This document shows, in pieces, positions 7,315-16,420 of a stretch of 39,388 bases of DNA. The translations under genes were made by a program, and so were the position numbers. The stretch is from an uncultured Pseudoclavibacter sp. (GTDB lineage Bacteria > Actinomycetota > Actinomycetes > Actinomycetales > Microbacteriaceae), in the NCBI GenBank assembly GCA_946221025.1, contig CAMIMS010000014.1, positions 1 through 39,388 of the forward strand, read 5' to 3'. Below the pieces are notes generated by a model. It made no database searches. It was not told where the DNA came from and saw only the letters and a program-made list of their open reading frames with translations. Within the stretch, counting starts at the first letter, position 1, and every line of letters starts with the position of its first letter.

Positions 7315-10300
7315 TCGGCATCGCCGTCGTCGGATCGCTTCGTCGTCGGGGCGACCCCGCTCCCGCCGGGAGTGGCGGTGGCGATGGCACCGCGATCGGA
7401 CGCGCGTGGCTGGGTCTGCGCCGAGAGCGTGTGCTTAGGCGTTGCCGTTGGCACCTTCAACGCGACCGCGATGCGGCGGGCGACCGCATCCGGATCGGCG
7501 AACAGCTCAAACGCGTGCACACGGATGTAGTACCAGCCGAGGCGTTTGAGTAGCTCCGGGCGGAGGCGCAGCGCCTCGCGAAGCGTCGGTTCTTCTTCGG
7601 CGGTCACGTTCGCGTCGAGCCCGTCGGTGTCGATCGCGATCGCGCGACCACCGTAGGCGGCAACGAGTGGGATGCGTTCGCGGTGCCCCAGTTGCACGAT
7701 CATGCCGTAGCTGCGAAGGCGTTGCGCGAGGTCCTGCAGAAGCGGTGAACCGATGGCCCCGGTCACATCCGACTGCGCTGACGGGCGCGTGACGCGGGTA
7801 CCGGCACCTGGCCCGTCAATATCGCGCAGCACCTGCACGAGCTGCGGGATCCCGCCACCCAGTTCGGCGGCCTCGAGTTGATCAGCGTTCACCGACGTGA
7901 TCACCGCGAGCGAGCGACGGGCCCGCGTAATGGCGATCGCGAGGCTTCGCGATCCGAGGGCCGTCGCGAGCACGCCGAAGTTCGAGAGCACCCGGCCGTG
8001 CGGGGTCCGGCCGTAACCGAGCGAGAAAATCACGCGATCGCGCGAGAGTGCCTGCGCGTTCTCGATGGTCGTGACCACGAACGGTTCCGGATCATCGTCG
8101 GTGAGAAACGCCGCGAGTTCCCCGCGGGTTGCCGCCAGCGAATAGACCGCCTGCGTGACGCGACGGGCGTGACGGTCGGATGCGGTGAGCACCATCAGCG
8201 ACTCGTTCGGCCGATGAATCGCGTGGTCGATCACGAACTCGACGGCGCGCGTGACTTCGGCATCGGTCGACTCGACGGCGCCGGTCGCCTCATCGGGCAG
8301 TCCGGTGCCCTGCTCGACATAGGACAGCGACAGACTCGAGTAGCCAAGCAGCGCCCCCGCCCACGGCATTGAGCGGATGCGACTGTCGTAGAAGCGGCGG
8401 TTGATGAGTTCGGCCAGGTCTTCACCGCCGGAGCGGTAGCTGCGCGTGAGGGTCCGCGTTCCCGCGATGGCCGACAGCCGCGCGAACACCGAATCATCGC
8501 TCCAGGCACGAATGGTCTCCTCATCGGCGCGTTCGCGCTCAAGCGCCAGGGTCTCTTCTCGCTGCACACCGATTGAGAAGGGGGATGGATGCTCGATCAC
8601 CGGGTCGCCGAAGGCGACCAGCTGCCCCGCGCGTCGGATCGCGCCGGCCGTCTCGGCAACCGTGATCGAGGCGGCATCCGCGACGATGACCACATCGAAG
8701 TCGATGTCATCGGCAATGAGCGGCACATCGTAGGGACTCGCGATCCACACCGGCGTGAGTGCGCGACCCAGGCGTCCCGTTCGGGTGGCGAAGGCGGTCG
8801 ATGACATGCCGGGCCGGCGAAGCATTTCGCGAAGCGCCGAGGCCTCTTCGGGGTAGTCGACGATCGCGATCTTCCACGACTGCGAAAGCGTGTAGGCGAG
8901 TTGCTTCGCCGTGGCGGCGGTGTGCGCCTGGTCGACGATGCGGAAGTCGCCCTCGAGCCTCGTGAGCACGCGAGTATTCGCGTTCAGGAGCGCCTTGTCG
9001 TCCGCCAGGCGCTGCTCGAGCACCGATTGCCACCAGGCGAGTTCGAGCTCTGCGCCGGCGAGGTCCGGCGCGACGTGTCGATCGGCGAGATCGTCAACGA
9101 GGTCTCGGAGCCCGAGTTCATCCAGCTGTTCGGTGATGCGAAGCCGCTCCTGCAGGTTCTCGAGCACCTCGCTGTCTTTCGCGAGCGCATCCATCGTGCT
9201 GAACAGCTGATCGAACGGCAGATCGGCGAGCGAACTCGCGCCCGCCTCCATGAGCGGTTTGTCGACGACGTGCAGGGCTGCGGCGATGCGTCGCTGCTCC
9301 GCACGCACTTCGTCGGTGCCGGTGGGAACGGTTGGGTTTGAGCCGTCTTCGACGTAGCGGCTCCACAGGATGCGCTGGCGCTGAATTTGTCGAAGCGACT
9401 CGTGCAGGTCGTCGGGCCGGTGCCCGGGTCGCACGTAATCGCGTGCGACCTGAACGAGTTGGCGGCGGCGGGAGCCCGACATCTCCACCGCGTTTCGGTC
9501 TTCGGATGTGGCTTGGATGAGGTCGGTGAGCGACCGGTCGAACACGTCCGGGTGGAACCGGTCGAGCGTCTCGCGGATATCGAGCAGCAGACGCAGGTAC
9601 AGCCCGAGCTCAGCGAATGTGCGCGCGGGGCGAAGGCGGGTGCGCGAGATGAGTTCGCGTCCGCGATCAACGATGGCCGCGAGCTCCCCATCCGCCAGTC
9701 GCTTCGCCGTCGAGGTGGCGCGTTCGGTTTCTTCGACCGATTTGAAACTCACGCCGTACCAGGGTGAGTCGTCGGGCCCGTATTTGAACTGTCCGAGCGC
9801 ACCAATTTCGCGAAGCCGCCCAGCCGCCTCCTCCCGACGGTTCGCCAGGGCGATCACCGACTCACGACTCAGGCGCACAACGGTCGCGGGCGGAACATCG
9901 GCGAGTTCGAGATCGGCGAGGGCCTCGAGCGCATCGAGCGCGCTCACGCCGAGCTGCTTATCGGGCTTCGTGAGGGAAACGCGGTAGTCGACGAGCACGT
10001 GCCGCAGACGCACCAGCGCGTCATCGACATCGGCGGTGACGGGTTTATCGGCGCGCTCGTTGCGTGAGATCGCGGCGATCGCGTCGTGACGGAGGGTGCG
10101 CGGGTTCACCGCGAGCCCGGCCAGACCAATGGATCGCAGTCGCTGGCGGATGGTGCGAATGGTGGCGCTTCGCGGCGTCACCACGAGCACGCGCTTGCCG
10201 TCGGCGACAAGCAGGCCGATCGCGTTCACGATGCTCTGGGTGAGCGCGGTGCCGGGGAGCGCTTCGACCGCGAGCGAGTTCCCGGCCGAGATGGCGTCGA

Positions 10301-11525
10301 TGATGCGTTCCTGCTCGGTGTCGGCGTCGAGCAGCAGGCGTTCGGTCGCCGGGTCACGACGGTCGGGGCTCGGGCGGTCGGCCGGTGTCGTGGCGTGCTT
10401 CGCGATTGCCGCGGCCGCGGCGCGGTCACCGGCGAGCGCGCGAAGAATGCGGGTTCCCGGCGCGACGGTTTCGTGCTCGCCGCGCAGGTTCAGGTTCGGG
10501 TCGATGTCGGCGCCGAGCACCCGGTCGAGTTGGGCACCGACGAGCATGGCGTCAGCCGTATCGCCAAAGCTCGTGATCAACGAGCGGGCAGCAACCGTGA
10601 AGCCCGGGATGCGTGCCCCATCCGACCTCACGCGCTCGAACACCGCCTGGGGCAGGAACGCCTCATCCTCACCCGCGAGCCGAAGCAGCTCCCGCACGTC
10701 CAGGCGCACGCCGAACTGCCCGACGAGCGCCTTGACCAGCGACGGGTTCACGTGCGTGCGGCCGCGCAGTTCGATCTCGTAGTCGCGACCGATCTTGCGC
10801 AACGACACCGGGCGGATGAGCACGGGCGCGCGGTGGTGCAGACCATCCAGGGTCCACTCGGCAATGCCCGTTGCCAGGTGGATCGTTGCCATCGCCCGCC
10901 CGGCAACGAGCTCCACCGCTTTCTCAGCAACCAGGTCGGCCGCATCGAGCGCCTGGCCGAGCGATGCGCGGTCGCGGATGAGGTTCGACAGCTCGGTCGG
11001 TTTCTCGGCGAGCAGCGCCGCGATGCCGCCGGGGTGCGCGTTCGTGAGTTCGATATACGTGCCCGGCACATCGGAGAAGTACAGCAGCGGCGCCGCTCCC
11101 CCGAGCACCGCGAGATCGTCGGCCCACTTCGAGATGGTCTCCCGAACGCGGTCGTTGTCTTCGGCGAGCGTGTTCGCGGAGGTGTCGTCTCCGTCGGGCT
11201 GTGCCTCACCGGCTTCGCGAGTCGGGGTGTCGCCCTGTTGTGCGCCGTCAAGCGACCGTGCGGCGGGCGTGTCACTGGCCGCGTCATCGACATTCACCGG
11301 TGCCGGCTCATGCGCGAGCGCTCCGGCACTGCCGTCTCGCGAAACGGCGGTCGCTCCCGCTGCCGAGTGCCGTTCGGTCTGCCCGCCATCCGTGGGCTGC
11401 GGGTCGAGATCCGGCAGCGGTTCGGTCTCGCGCTCGTCTCGATTGGTCGGGGCGGCGGATGAATCGACAGCACGGCCCTGATCGCGAGTCCGATCATCAT
11501 CCCGTCGCCCAAACAGTCCACGCAC
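7311..11525 (-). CDS. Giant SF1-type helicase-nuclease-like protein with degenerate ATPase motifs
   Basis: A 1404-aa protein. After an acidic low-complexity N-terminus (about 1-115) comes a DUF4011-like region, then an Upf1/Dna2-like SF1 helicase core, and at the end a Vsr-fold nuclease-like domain of the MTES_1575 type (IPLVAAYGGRAIAIDTDG ... LLKRLGWYYIRVHAFELFADP). The helicase motifs are eroded: Walker A reads LPGTALTQS (423-431) with no GKT; motif II reads VIVADAAS (around D950) instead of DEAS; motif III reads AFGDPVIEHPSPF without the usual Gln. Motif VI (LAIAITRARRSLAVIT) is kept. ATP hydrolysis looks unlikely. The start is GTG 11525, placed by a TACAGT box six bases upstream; an upstream extension would run antisense through the tRNA. 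Confidence 0.75.
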   Translation of the reverse strand: MRGLFGRRDDDRTRDQGRAVDSSAAPTNRDERETEPLPDLDPQPTDGGQTERHSAAGATAVSRDGSAGALAHEPAPVNVDDAASDTPAARSLDGAQQGDTPTREAGEAQPDGDDTSANTLAEDNDRVRETISKWADDLAVLGGAAPLLYFSDVPGTYIELTNAHPGGIAALLAEKPTELSNLIRDRASLGQALDAADLVAEKAVELVAGRAMATIHLATGIAEWTLDGLHHRAPVLIRPVSLRKIGRDYEIELRGRTHVNPSLVKALVGQFGVRLDVRELLRLAGEDEAFLPQAVFERVRSDGARIPGFTVAARSLITSFGDTADAMLVGAQLDRVLGADIDPNLNLRGEHETVAPGTRILRALAGDRAAAAAIAKHATTPADRPSPDRRDPATERLLLDADTEQERIIDAISAGNSLAVEALPGTALTQSIVNAIGLLVADGKRVLVVTPRSATIRTIRQRLRSIGLAGLAVNPRTLRHDAIAAISRNERADKPVTADVDDALVRLRHVLVDYRVSLTKPDKQLGVSALDALEALADLELADVPPATVVRLSRESVIALANRREEAAGRLREIGALGQFKYGPDDSPWYGVSFKSVEETERATSTAKRLADGELAAIVDRGRELISRTRLRPARTFAELGLYLRLLLDIRETLDRFHPDVFDRSLTDLIQATSEDRNAVEMSGSRRRQLVQVARDYVRPGHRPDDLHESLRQIQRQRILWSRYVEDGSNPTVPTGTDEVRAEQRRIAAALHVVDKPLMEAGASSLADLPFDQLFSTMDALAKDSEVLENLQERLRITEQLDELGLRDLVDDLADRHVAPDLAGAELELAWWQSVLEQRLADDKALLNANTRVLTRLEGDFRIVDQAHTAATAKQLAYTLSQSWKIAIVDYPEEASALREMLRRPGMSSTAFATRTGRLGRALTPVWIASPYDVPLIADDIDFDVVIVADAASITVAETAGAIRRAGQLVAFGDPVIEHPSPFSIGVQREETLALERERADEETIRAWSDDSVFARLSAIAGTRTLTRSYRSGGEDLAELINRRFYDSRIRSMPWAGALLGYSSLSLSYVEQGTGLPDEATGAVESTDAEVTRAVEFVIDHAIHRPNESLMVLTASDRHARRVTQAVYSLAATRGELAAFLTDDDPEPFVVTTIENAQALSRDRVIFSLGYGRTPHGRVLSNFGVLATALGSRSLAIAITRARRSLAVITSVNADQLEAAELGGGIPQLVQVLRDIDGPGAGTRVTRPSAQSDVTGAIGSPLLQDLAQRLRSYGMIVQLGHRERIPLVAAYGGRAIAIDTDGLDANVTAEEEPTLREALRLRPELLKRLGWYYIRVHAFELFADPDAVARRIAVALKVPTATPKHTLSAQTQPRASDRGAIATATPGGSGVAPTTKRSDDGDAE

Positions 11526-11531
11526 GTGGCC

Positions 11532-11537
11532 ACTGTA
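11532..11537 (-). promoter_or_regulatory. Leaderless-type -10 box for the helicase-nuclease operon
   Basis: TACAGT is followed by GGCCAC and GTG at 11525. There is no ribosome-binding site. It sets the start and avoids overlap with the tRNA gene. Confidence 0.5.
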
Positions 11538-11611
11538 TGGCCGCGGTCGGCGGCCGTCGGCGATCCGCAACGAGTTTCGCGCGATTGGCCCGCGTACGAT
11601 GTTGCACGCCC

Positions 11612-11683
11612 GCCTCAGTAGCTCAATGGAAGAGCAGTCGCGTCCTAAGCGAAGGGTTGGGGGTTCGAGTCCCTCCTGGGGCA
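11612..11683 (+). tRNA. tRNA-Arg (anticodon CCT)
   Basis: A complete cloverleaf: acceptor stem GCCTCAG/CTGGGGC with one G-T pair, D arm GCTC/GAGC, anticodon loop GTCCTAA with T33 and anticodon CCT (reads AGG), a five-base variable loop, and a T arm with TTCGAGT. The 3' CCA is not encoded (ACCG follows). The anticodon stem ends in a G-A mismatch. No integrase or attachment-site repeat is visible beside it. Confidence 0.93.
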
Positions 11684-11777
11684 CCGACCGGGCTCGCCGC
11701 CCTTTCCGCGATCGAGCGTGCCATCAACGAACAACGCGCATTGCGTGCCCGTGCAGCTTCGCCGCTGTCGTGGCGAT

Positions 11778-11799
11778 ATCAGGATGAATCAATCCTGAT
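11778..11799. promoter_or_regulatory. Inverted repeat before the single-pass membrane protein gene
   Basis: Perfect eight-base arms ATCAGGAT and ATCCTGAT flank GAATCA. The repeat sits 16 bases before the ATG at 11816, just upstream of a weak -10-like CAAGAT at leaderless distance. The position fits a repressor operator; no regulator is identified. Confidence 0.4.
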
Positions 11800-11815
11800 C
11801 GGACAAGATGGCACC

Positions 11816-12673
11816 ATGACTGATCCAAATAACCCGTCAAACCCTTCCGGAGCAGACGACATCAACGAGGTCACCGGTCGCATCCACGACCCGAATGCCG
11901 CGAGCGACGCAACCTCGCGCATTCACGACCCGAACGCCGCGGCGGCCGAGCCGACCGCTCGCATTGAGGACCAGGACGTTCCCTCGGGTGACGCGACCGA
12001 GCTCCTGCAGGACCCGGATGCCACCGTTGTCGGTGGCGCGTCCGGCCGCGCGGCGAACAAGACCGCCAGCGCCGCTGGCACCGTCGCTACCGAGCCGGCC
12101 CCGACCGAGGCTGAGCCCGTGCACGGTTCGACCGAGGTTGCCGAAGAGAAGAAGATGCCGATCTGGCCGTGGATCCTCGGTGCGATCGCGCTTCTCGCTC
12201 TCCTCCTTCTCCTGCTGCAGTCCTGCGCGAACAACCAGCCCGAGCCCGCCCCGACCGTTCAGGAGTCGAAGAGCGCCGAGGCGCCCGCGATGACCTCACC
12301 GGCCGGCGAACAGAGCACCGCCCCGTCACCGGCAACCGAGTTCACCTCGGCCGACCCGTCGGCTGCCACCGACGCGACCGCCGAGGCGAGCACCGCGCCG
12401 GCCGAGCCCGGTGAGCAGGCCACGAGCGCGGGTCTTGTCGAGACGAACGCTCAGGCCGCGTGCGAGGAAGCCTTCAACGAGAAGTACCCCGACGGCCTCG
12501 ACATTGAGTGGGCCACCGGCAAGAAGGCCGAGATCGTGAACGACGAGTGGAAGTTCGACGTAGAGGCCACCGGCGCCGCCGGTACCGAGGCAGAGGGCGC
12601 GACCGGCGTCGTCTGCGTTGTGGCCGGTGCGAACGACGCCCCCGAGGTGAAGCAGGCCGACACGGTCAAGTAG
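11816..12673 (+). CDS. Single-pass membrane protein with IHDPNA repeats
   Basis: I do not recognise the family. The 285-aa protein has an acidic cytoplasmic N-terminus with imperfect repeats (TGRIHDPNAAS, TSRIHDPNAAA, TARIEDQDVPS, TELLQDPDATV), one very hydrophobic segment around residues 120-140 (MPIWPWILGAIALLALLLLL), a Ser/Thr/Pro/Ala-rich linker, and a small C-terminal outer domain (CEEAFNEKYPDGLDIEWATG ... GVVCVVAGANDAPEVK) with two cysteines. The (S/T)-x-(R/L)-(I/L) repeats might bind a cytoplasmic partner, which is only a guess. The ATG at 11816 follows CAAGAT at leaderless spacing. A strong terminator lies just downstream. Confidence 0.75.
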   Translation: MTDPNNPSNPSGADDINEVTGRIHDPNAASDATSRIHDPNAAAAEPTARIEDQDVPSGDATELLQDPDATVVGGASGRAANKTASAAGTVATEPAPTEAEPVHGSTEVAEEKKMPIWPWILGAIALLALLLLLLQSCANNQPEPAPTVQESKSAEAPAMTSPAGEQSTAPSPATEFTSADPSAATDATAEASTAPAEPGEQATSAGLVETNAQAACEEAFNEKYPDGLDIEWATGKKAEIVNDEWKFDVEATGAAGTEAEGATGVVCVVAGANDAPEVKQADTVK

Positions 12674-12699
12674 TACCGAAGCGGTTTCACCCCGCAAAC

Positions 12700-12740
12700 A
12701 TCAGCGGCGGCCCGGGCGAATCGTCCGGGCCGCCGCTGAT
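12700..12740 (+). terminator. Strong hairpin terminator
   Basis: Arms of 16 bases (12700-12715 and 12725-12740) pair perfectly around a nine-base loop, 27 bases after the stop at 12673, followed by TTGTC. It separates the membrane protein gene from the aldo/keto reductase gene. Confidence 0.8.
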
Positions 12741-12769
12741 TTGTCAGTGGTGTCTGCGAGAGTGTCGCC

Positions 12770-13621
12770 ATGAGCACCGAGGCACTCCCAAACATTCCCA
12801 CGCGCATCGCGCACGACGGGTTCGAACTGCCCGTGATCGGGCTTGGCACATACAACCTGCGCGGCGACGCGGGCGCACGAGCGATCGCATCCGCTATCGA
12901 CCTCGGCTACGACCTGATCGATTCGGCCGTTCGCTACGAGAACGAGGAAGAGGTCGGCGAAGGAATCCGGCAGGCAAGTCGCAACAGGGATGAGCTCATC
13001 ATCACCTCGAAGCTCCCCGGCAGCGAGCACGAGCGTGCGCTTGAGAGCGTTGAAAAGAGCCTCGAGCGAATGAAGCTCGACACAATCGACCTCTACCTCA
13101 TCCACTGGCCAAACCCGGGCCGCGATCAGTACGTGACGGCGTGGGAGGGGCTCATTGAAGCGAAACAGCGTGGACTCGTTGGCGCGATTGGCGTCTCGAA
13201 CTTCCTGCCCGAGCACATCGAGCGTCTCGTTCGCGAAACCGGCGTGAAGCCGTCGGTCAATCAGATTGAGTTTCATCCGCGCGAGCAGCAGGCGGCCTCG
13301 CTTCGATACTGCGCACAGGAGGGCATTCTCGTTGAAGCCTGGACCCCGATGGGTCGTCCGCGCGGAGAGCTCGCGAAGAACGAAACGGTCATGCAGATCG
13401 CTGAGGCGCGGCAGGTCGACCCGGCCCAGGTGCTGCTGGCCTGGGCAATTCAGCGAAGCACGACCCCCATCCCGAAGTCATCGGACCCTGGTCGCCAGGC
13501 GTCGAACCTGCAGGCCGCGCAGTTGCGTCTGAACCGCGACGAGATCGCCGCGATCTCAGCGCTCGCGTGGCCCGCCGATCACGTGAACGAGATGCATCCG
13601 GCCACGCACGTCGAGCTCTGA
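12770..13621 (+). CDS. Aldo/keto reductase (AKR5-like)
   Basis: A 283-aa NADPH-dependent (by family) carbonyl reductase with a TIM-barrel fold. The catalytic tetrad is intact: D51, Y56, K81 and H112 in LIDSAVRYENE, TSKLPG and LYLIHWPNP. The cofactor-binding end is present as TTPIPKSSDPGRQASNL. Overall it resembles 2,5-diketo-D-gluconate reductase-type enzymes, although substrate prediction in this family is unreliable. It is a single-gene unit between a terminator and the AIM24 gene. No clear ribosome-binding site precedes ATG 12770. Confidence 0.9.
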   Translation: MSTEALPNIPTRIAHDGFELPVIGLGTYNLRGDAGARAIASAIDLGYDLIDSAVRYENEEEVGEGIRQASRNRDELIITSKLPGSEHERALESVEKSLERMKLDTIDLYLIHWPNPGRDQYVTAWEGLIEAKQRGLVGAIGVSNFLPEHIERLVRETGVKPSVNQIEFHPREQQAASLRYCAQEGILVEAWTPMGRPRGELAKNETVMQIAEARQVDPAQVLLAWAIQRSTTPIPKSSDPGRQASNLQAAQLRLNRDEIAAISALAWPADHVNEMHPATHVEL

Positions 13622-13724
13622 TCACCGGCGGTTCGTGGCCTCACCCGAGTGCATACCCGCGCCACATACACTGACGCGCAATCGCACCCGGCCCCCCGTC
13701 GGCGCAATTACTAAGGAGGACGGC

Positions 13725-14399
13725 ATGCGCAGTGCCCTTTTCGACCAGGCCCATCAGGAACGAGAAACGAATCAGCGGTGGACACTGCAGTCCGATCGCA
13801 TGCTCCGCACCGCCATGAACGGGCAGTTGGATGTGCTTGCCGCGCAGGGCGCCATGGTCGCCTACCAGGGCCAAATGGACTTCTCGTACCAGGGCGCCGG
13901 CGGCTTCGGTCGCACGATGAAGAAGATGCTCACCGGTGAGGGCGGCAACCTCATGCGCGTGAACGGCGTGGGCGAGGTGTTCTTCGCCCGTCAGGCGCAG
14001 CACATCTTCCTGCTCGAGCTGACCGGTGACGGTATTTCGATCAACACCCGGTCGCTGCTCGCATTCGACGCGAACCTCAATTGGGACATTCAAATGATCG
14101 GCAACGCGGGCATCCTCGCGGGTGGCCTGTTCAACCTTGCCGTGCACGGTCAGGGCGTTGTCGCGATCTCCACCGACGGCCCGCCGATGCTGCTCGACTG
14201 CTCGCGCCAGCCGACGTTCGTCGACCCGCAGGCGGCGGTGTGCTGGTCGGGCAACCTGCAGCCGACCATCAAGAACGACTTCAAGATGGGCTCGCTCATC
14301 GGGCGCGGCTCTGGTGAAGCGTTCCAGCTCGCCTTCCACGGCCCGGGATTCGTCATCGTGCAGCCCTCAGAGGGCATGCCGTACGTGCCGCAGAGCTAG
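13725..14399 (+). CDS. AIM24 family protein (TIGR00266/DUF124)
   Basis: A 224-aa protein of the AIM24 beta-sandwich family, rich in short beta strands and glycines, with GAMVAYQGQMDFSYQGAGGF and LAVHGQGVVAISTDGPPMLLD. The molecular role of bacterial members is unknown. A nearly perfect Shine-Dalgarno sequence (AAGGAGGA, 13713-13720) fixes the start at ATG 13725. A TACACT box at 13667-13672 could be its -10, giving an ordinary leader of about 50 bases. It is followed by the promoter region of the ABC transporter operon, with no obvious terminator between. Confidence 0.85.
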   Translation: MRSALFDQAHQERETNQRWTLQSDRMLRTAMNGQLDVLAAQGAMVAYQGQMDFSYQGAGGFGRTMKKMLTGEGGNLMRVNGVGEVFFARQAQHIFLLELTGDGISINTRSLLAFDANLNWDIQMIGNAGILAGGLFNLAVHGQGVVAISTDGPPMLLDCSRQPTFVDPQAAVCWSGNLQPTIKNDFKMGSLIGRGSGEAFQLAFHGPGFVIVQPSEGMPYVPQS

Positions 14400-14506
14400 C
14401 CCGGCACGCACGCTCCCGACGCGACCGTCGTCTTCAATCCGGAGGCGGCGGTCACGTCGTTTTCGCACGAAGACCCTGCCTCCGCGCGCAAGTGTCCGCT
14501 TCAACC

Positions 14507-14554
14507 GTGACGAATGTCACGCGAAGCTCGTGACGAACCGCTCTGGTGACGCAT
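14507..14554 (+). promoter_or_regulatory. Three direct repeats GTGACGMAY before the ABC operon
   Basis: GTGACGAAT (14507), GTGACGAAC (14530) and GTGACGCAT (14546) lie in the same orientation within 75 bases of the ABC ATPase start. The first is part of a palindrome, GTGAC-GAAT-GTCAC (14507-14520). They are candidate binding sites for the response regulator encoded in the same cluster. Confidence 0.45.
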
Positions 14555-14579
14555 CCCGCCAATCGAAAAGCTTGTTGCC

Positions 14580-15503
14580 ATGAGCGACAACGCCCTCGAA
14601 ATCACCAGCGTCACCAAGCGATTCCCTGCATCCGGCAAGCCCGTCGTCGCCGTTCGCGACCTCAACCTCTCAGTGCGGCGAGGAGAGATCGTGGCCGTGC
14701 TCGGGCCGAACGGAGCCGGCAAGACCACCACCCTCGACATGGTGCTGGGCCTCACCGAACCAACCTCCGGCACGGTCACCGTGTTCGGCCGCAAACCCCG
14801 ACAGGCGGTCACCGCGGGCGATGTTTCCGCTGTGCTGCAAAGCGGCGGGTTGCTCCCCGACCTCACGGTCGCCGAGACCATCAGGATGATCGCGAGCCTC
14901 TACCCGCGGACAATCGGTGTGGATGAGGCGATCTCGCGCGCGGGCATCGAGCGCATCGCGAACCGCAAGGTGTCGAAGTGCTCAGGCGGTGAACAGCAGC
15001 GGCTTCGCTTCGCCCTGGCTCTCCTGCCCGCACCGGACCTCATCATCTTGGATGAGCCGACGGCCGGAATGGACGTGAACGCCCGTCACGAGTTCTGGGA
15101 TGCGATGAAGCGCGAAGCTCGTGAGGGGCGCACGATCCTCTTCGCCACGCACTACCTGCAGGAGGCGGATGACTTCGCCGAGCGCATCGTGCTCATCGCG
15201 AACGGTGAAATCGTCGCGGACGGCACCTCGGATGAGATTCGCGGGCAGAGCGGCTCGCGGCGCACCGTCCGAGCGACCTGGCCGGGAGCCGGGGAGCGCG
15301 ACCTCGCGGCGGTGCCGGGCGCGACCGACTTCCGAATCGACGGCGACCACGTGTCGTTCACCGTCGAAGACTCCGACACTGCCCTTCGGCACCTGCTCAC
15401 GAACACCCCCGCCCACGATCTCGACGTGCAGGTGTCGAGCCTCGATGACGCCTTCACGCGTCTGACCGGCATCGACTCCAGCGAGCTCGCGGCGACCGCG
15501 TGA
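14580..15503 (+). CDS. ABC transporter ATP-binding protein
   Basis: A 307-aa ATPase subunit of a drug/antibiotic-type exporter. Walker A (GPNGAGKTT, 42-50), the signature SGGEQQ (135-140), Walker B (LIILDEP, 154-160) and the H-loop His (H191, FATHY) are all present. A C-terminal extension of about 90 residues is typical of the DrrA/CcmA-like group. The stop overlaps a GTG in the permease frame. The gene order ATPase, permease, kinase, regulator matches the YvfRSTU/LnrJK-LMN type module, in which the two-component system controls its own exporter. Substrate unknown. Confidence 0.92.
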   Translation: MSDNALEITSVTKRFPASGKPVVAVRDLNLSVRRGEIVAVLGPNGAGKTTTLDMVLGLTEPTSGTVTVFGRKPRQAVTAGDVSAVLQSGGLLPDLTVAETIRMIASLYPRTIGVDEAISRAGIERIANRKVSKCSGGEQQRLRFALALLPAPDLIILDEPTAGMDVNARHEFWDAMKREAREGRTILFATHYLQEADDFAERIVLIANGEIVADGTSDEIRGQSGSRRTVRATWPGAGERDLAAVPGATDFRIDGDHVSFTVEDSDTALRHLLTNTPAHDLDVQVSSLDDAFTRLTGIDSSELAATA

Positions 15504-15562
15504 GACCCGAAACCGTCGATTCACCAGCTCAGCTCACCGCATCCATCGCGAAGGACGAACCC

Positions 15563-16420
15563 ATGACGCAGCAAACAGCCACCGCATCCCGAACCCCGGC
15601 CCCGACAGACCGTGCCCCGCGTGAGGCACGCGCGCGGGATACCGCCCCGAAGAACTTCAGCTTCTCCTACTTCGCGCACGACCTGCGACGAAACCTGCGC
15701 ATGATCTCGAGCATGGTCTTCATCCTCGGCCTGCCGGTCGCGCTCTACCTCATCTTCGGCAGCCTCGGCGACTACTCGACGACAGAGCTTCCGAGCGGCA
15801 ATGGCAATGTCACCGCGGGCATCATGGTGTCGATGGCCGTGTACGGCGCGATCGTCGGAACCGTGAGCATCGCCGGTTCCGCCGCGATCGAACTCTCACA
15901 CGGATGGGGTCGCCAGCTGGGTCTGACCCCGTTCACGCAGACCGGGTACGTGTTCACGAAAGTGCTCGTGAGCGTGACCATCGCGCTGCTGCCGATCGCG
16001 GTCGTGTTCGTCGTCGGATCTCTCACGGGAGCACGCGTCGAGCCGCAGATCTGGCCCGCGCTCATCGGCTCATCGCTCGTCGCGGCGGTCGTGTTCGCGC
16101 TGTACGGCCTCATGTTCGGGCTGCTGTTCCGCTCCGAAGCGGCCGTCAGCGCCGCGAGTGGGCTCGTTGTCATTCTCATGTTTCTCGGCAACGGATTCAC
16201 GCCGCTGAGCGGATTCCTGCTCGACATGTCGCCGTTCACGCCGGTGTGGGGCGCCATGACGCTCGCTCAGTGGCCCCTCATGGAGGGCCAGGTGTTCGAC
16301 CCGGAAACCGGGGCCGTGCAGTATGAGCTGTGGATGCCGATCCTGAACATCGTCGCGTGGGCTAGCCTCTTCGGTCTCGTATCGCTGTGGGCATCCCGCC
16401 GACACACGGCCCGCAAGTAG
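15563..16420 (+). CDS. ABC-2 type permease
   Basis: A 285-aa membrane subunit partnering the ATPase just upstream. After a hydrophilic N-terminus there are about six membrane segments, starting with MISSMVFILGLPVALYLIFG. The stretch GNGFTPLSGFLLDMSPFTPVWG is typical of ABC-2 permeases. I chose ATG 15563 because GAAGGA (15550-15555) lies at good distance; an in-frame GTG at 15500 overlapping the ATPase stop would add 21 residues. The stop codon at the 3' end lies inside the TAGGCT box that drives the kinase gene. Confidence 0.88.
   Translation: MTQQTATASRTPAPTDRAPREARARDTAPKNFSFSYFAHDLRRNLRMISSMVFILGLPVALYLIFGSLGDYSTTELPSGNGNVTAGIMVSMAVYGAIVGTVSIAGSAAIELSHGWGRQLGLTPFTQTGYVFTKVLVSVTIALLPIAVVFVVGSLTGARVEPQIWPALIGSSLVAAVVFALYGLMFGLLFRSEAAVSAASGLVVILMFLGNGFTPLSGFLLDMSPFTPVWGAMTLAQWPLMEGQVFDPETGAVQYELWMPILNIVAWASLFGLVSLWASRRHTARK

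Noticed and set aside
10086..11462. Long plus-strand frame of 458 codons
   Set aside because: Antisense to the helicase-nuclease, Arg/His-rich composition typical of a high-GC shadow frame, no recognisable domain.
11612..11683. tRNA-Arg as an integration site of a mobile element
   Set aside because: No integrase gene and no repeated 3' tRNA end is seen nearby; flanking genes look native.
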